Shown here: piece by piece, positions 62,137 through 64,000 of the stretch
Layout of the letters: each line of letters opens with the position of its first letter
How positions within the stretch are numbered: the first letter of the stretch is position 1
Origin: Alistipes communis
Lineage (GTDB): Bacteria; Bacteroidota; Bacteroidia; Bacteroidales; Rikenellaceae
DNA length: 64,000 nucleotides
Reading direction: 5' to 3'
Assembly (NCBI RefSeq): GCF_006542665.1
Contig: NZ_AP019735.1
Location: forward strand, 2,108,001-2,172,000
Program-made: the position numbers and the translations under genes
The notes under the pieces: generated by a model
Told to the model about the DNA's origin: nothing
The model's input: only the letters and a program-made list of their open reading frames with translations
Database searches by the model: none

Positions 62137-64000
62137 CTATTTGATGAACAGAAGTTCCCGATATTTGGGCAGCGTCCACATCTGGTCGTCGATGATCTCT
62201 TCGAGCTTGTCGATGTGGCGGCGGATCTCCTCGAAGTAGACCTCCACCGTGTCGTGGTAGGCGATCGCCTTCGCGCGTGCGTTTTCGATGCGGTTGGCCT
62301 TCTTGCGCGCTTCGATCATCTCGATCGTGAGCGTCTGGATAGCGGCCGTGTGTCCCTGTATCTTTTTGAGCAGATCGATGTCGGCCGAGGCGTCCAGCCC
62401 GCCGATCTGCGCCATTTTGTATACCTTGTCCAGCAGCATCGCCTCGTAGCGCGAGGCGATCGGGACGATGTGGTTCATCGTCAGGTCGCCCAGCACGCGC
62501 CCTTCGATCTGGATCTTTTTGGTGTAGGTCTCCCATTTCACCTCGGTGCGGGCCTCGATCTCCACCTTGTTCAGCACGCCCGTGCTCTCGAACATGCGGA
62601 TCGAATCGGCGGTCAGGTAGCGGTCGAAGATCAGCGGCGTCGAGGTTTCGCAGTCGAGCCCCCGGCGGGCCGCTTCGGCTTTCCACTCGTCGGAATAGCC
62701 GTTGCCGTCGAAGTGGATCGGCTTGCACTCGCGAATGAGCTTTTTGAGCTCCTCGTAGATCGCCTTCTCCTTTTTCATGCCGCTCTCGATGTGTCGGTCG
62801 ACGGCCTCCTTGAAGCGGGTGAGCTGCTCGGCGACCGCCGTGTTGAGCGTCAGCATCGCGTCGGCGCAGTTGTCCGACGACCCCACGGCCCGGAACTCGA
62901 AGCGGTTGCCCGTGAAGGCGAAGGGCGAGGTGCGGTTGCGGTCGGTGTTGTCGAGCATCAGCGTGGGGATGTGCGAGATGCCGCTCATCTTGAACATGTT
63001 CTTCGCCGAGAAGGTGATGGCCGCATCGCTGCGGCTCGCTTCCAGTTTTTCGAGCACGGCCGAAATCTGTGCGCCCAGAAAGGTCGAGATGATGGCGGGC
63101 GGCGCTTCGTTGGCTCCCAGCCGGTGGGCGTTGGTGGCGCTCATGATCGAGGCTTTGAGCAGGCCGTTGTGCCGGTAGACGGCCGCCATGACGTTGACCA
63201 GAAAGGTGATGAATTGGAGGTTCTCCGAAGGCGTCTTGCCCGGCCCGAGCAGGTTGACGCCCGTGTCAGTGCCCAGCGACCAGTTGTTGTGTTTGCCCGA
63301 ACCGTTGACCCCCTTGAAGGGCTTCTCGTGGAGCAGGATGCGGAAGTTGTGGCGGCGGGCGATCTTGTTCATGATCGTCATCAGCAGCTGGTTGTGGTCG
63401 TTGGCCAGGTTGGCTTCCTCGTAAATGGGCGCCAGCTCGAATTGGTTGGGCGCCACTTCGTTGTGGCGGGTTTTGACGGGAATGCCCAACCGGAGCGATT
63501 CGTATTCCAGGTCGCGCATGAATTCGATCACGCGTTCGGGAATCGCGCCGAAATAGTGGTCTTCGAGCTGCTGGTTCTTGGCCGATTCGTGGCCCATGAG
63601 CGTGCGACCCGTCAGCACCAGGTCGGGGCGTGCGGCCCACAGCGCTTCGTCCACGAGGAAATACTCCTGCTCCCAGCCCAGGTAGCTGAAAACCTTCGTG
63701 ACGTTGCGGTCGAAGTAGCGGCATACTTCCGTCGCGGCCCTGTCGACGGCTGCCAGCGAGCGCAGCAGCGGGGTCTTGTAGTCGAGCGCCTCGCCCGTAT
63801 AGGCGATGAACACGGTCGGGATGCAGAGCGTCGAGCCGACGATGAAGGCGGGCGACGCGGGGTCCCAGGCGGAGTAGCCGCGCGCTTCGAACGTGTTGCG
63901 GATTCCGCCGTTGGGGAACGACGAGGCATCGGGTTCCTGCTGGACGAGCAGCTTGCCGGAGAACTCTTCGAGCACGCCGCCCCGTCCGTCGGGTTCGGCG
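62137..64000 (-). CDS. glnN: Glutamine synthetase type III (5' end outside the window)
   Basis: About 621 residues are seen of a protein usually near 730; the frame is open to the window edge, and the GTG at 63975 is not its start because conserved sequence (AEPDGRGGVLEEFSGKL) continues upstream of it. GSIII makes glutamine from glutamate and ammonia. Typical motifs are LGWEQEYFLVDE, KTRHNEVAPNQFELAP, NFRILLHEKPFKGVNGSGKH and NRTSPFAFTGNRFEFRAVGS. The C-terminal extension (about 490-612 of the visible part) is special to type III. Monocistronic as far as can be seen. Confidence 0.97.
   Translation of the reverse strand, partial: AEPDGRGGVLEEFSGKLLVQQEPDASSFPNGGIRNTFEARGYSAWDPASPAFIVGSTLCIPTVFIAYTGEALDYKTPLLRSLAAVDRAATEVCRYFDRNVTKVFSYLGWEQEYFLVDEALWAARPDLVLTGRTLMGHESAKNQQLEDHYFGAIPERVIEFMRDLEYESLRLGIPVKTRHNEVAPNQFELAPIYEEANLANDHNQLLMTIMNKIARRHNFRILLHEKPFKGVNGSGKHNNWSLGTDTGVNLLGPGKTPSENLQFITFLVNVMAAVYRHNGLLKASIMSATNAHRLGANEAPPAIISTFLGAQISAVLEKLEASRSDAAITFSAKNMFKMSGISHIPTLMLDNTDRNRTSPFAFTGNRFEFRAVGSSDNCADAMLTLNTAVAEQLTRFKEAVDRHIESGMKKEKAIYEELKKLIRECKPIHFDGNGYSDEWKAEAARRGLDCETSTPLIFDRYLTADSIRMFESTGVLNKVEIEARTEVKWETYTKKIQIEGRVLGDLTMNHIVPIASRYEAMLLDKVYKMAQIGGLDASADIDLLKKIQGHTAAIQTLTIEMIEARKKANRIENARAKAIAYHDTVEVYFEEIRRHIDKLEEIIDDQMWTLPKYRELLFIK

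Overview
The window is about 64 kb of GC-rich bacterial chromosome from a Bacteroidetes member, most likely Bacteroidales of the Alistipes/Rikenellaceae type. This is inferred from several things. There is a SusC-type TonB receptor, many SPII lipoproteins of fimbrillin/FISUMP style, a GldH-like lipoprotein beside ricT, a V-type ATPase operon containing a DUF2764 subunit, glutamine synthetase III, and Bacteroidetes-type promoters (-7 box TAnnTTTG with an upstream TTTG/TTG) in front of many genes. No rRNA or tRNA gene, CRISPR array, intact insertion sequence or prophage was recognised.

Layout. 1-1.0 kb: 5' part of a susC gene (minus). 1.4-6.3 kb: minus-strand cluster coaD-lpxD-three TlpA-like thioredoxin genes-ruvC, with a tandem promoter-repeat array upstream. 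6.6-10.6 kb: tilS-holA-a lysine-free class IV aminotransferase-like gene-a coiled-coil protein (minus). 10.7-13.4 kb: divergent murB and a DUF4301 gene. 13.7-21.5 kb: a second promoter-repeat array and the V-ATPase operon (E, DUF2764, A, B, D, I, K). 21.6-23.9 kb: three-gene homocysteine synthesis operon (DUF39/HcyBio, NIL-ferredoxin, UPF0280). 24.2-33.8 kb: large surface lipoproteins, queG, a long-chain acyl-CoA synthetase, a short peptide gene paired with a fimbrillin-like lipoprotein, and a TPR protein. 34.0-40.1 kb: tadA, aspS, an AT-rich small lipoprotein, an ABM monooxygenase, rarA, a membrane protein and a YfcE-type phosphoesterase. 40.2-46.8 kb: FISUMP lipoprotein, a ClpC-like ATPase, a 0.9-kb repeat-filled gap, a MATE transporter driven from a third promoter-repeat array, and a TraL-like fragment. 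47.1-50.6 kb: ricT, gldH, trmB and a C92-type peptidase lipoprotein. 50.9-55.7 kb: metallo-beta-lactamase-like protein, HxlR regulator, secreted phosphoesterase, ABC exporter. 56-64 kb: ileS, a DksA-like protein, murQ-MurNAc/GlcNAc kinase, and glutamine synthetase III, cut by the window edge.

Most unusual signals. (1) A 75-bp tandem repeat family occurs at three loci. Each unit ends in a near-consensus promoter (TTTG-N20-TATCTTTG in the best copies), and every array points at the gene just downstream. (2) Six homopolymeric G/C tracts, all exactly nine bases, occur in the window. Two lie near the start of surface-protein reading frames, one lies in the spacer of the susC promoter, and one sits where losing a single base gives a TraL-like gene a tidy stop codon; together they suggest slipped-strand phase variation. 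(3) A second, hairpin-rich intergenic repeat family has four copies, all in the same orientation.
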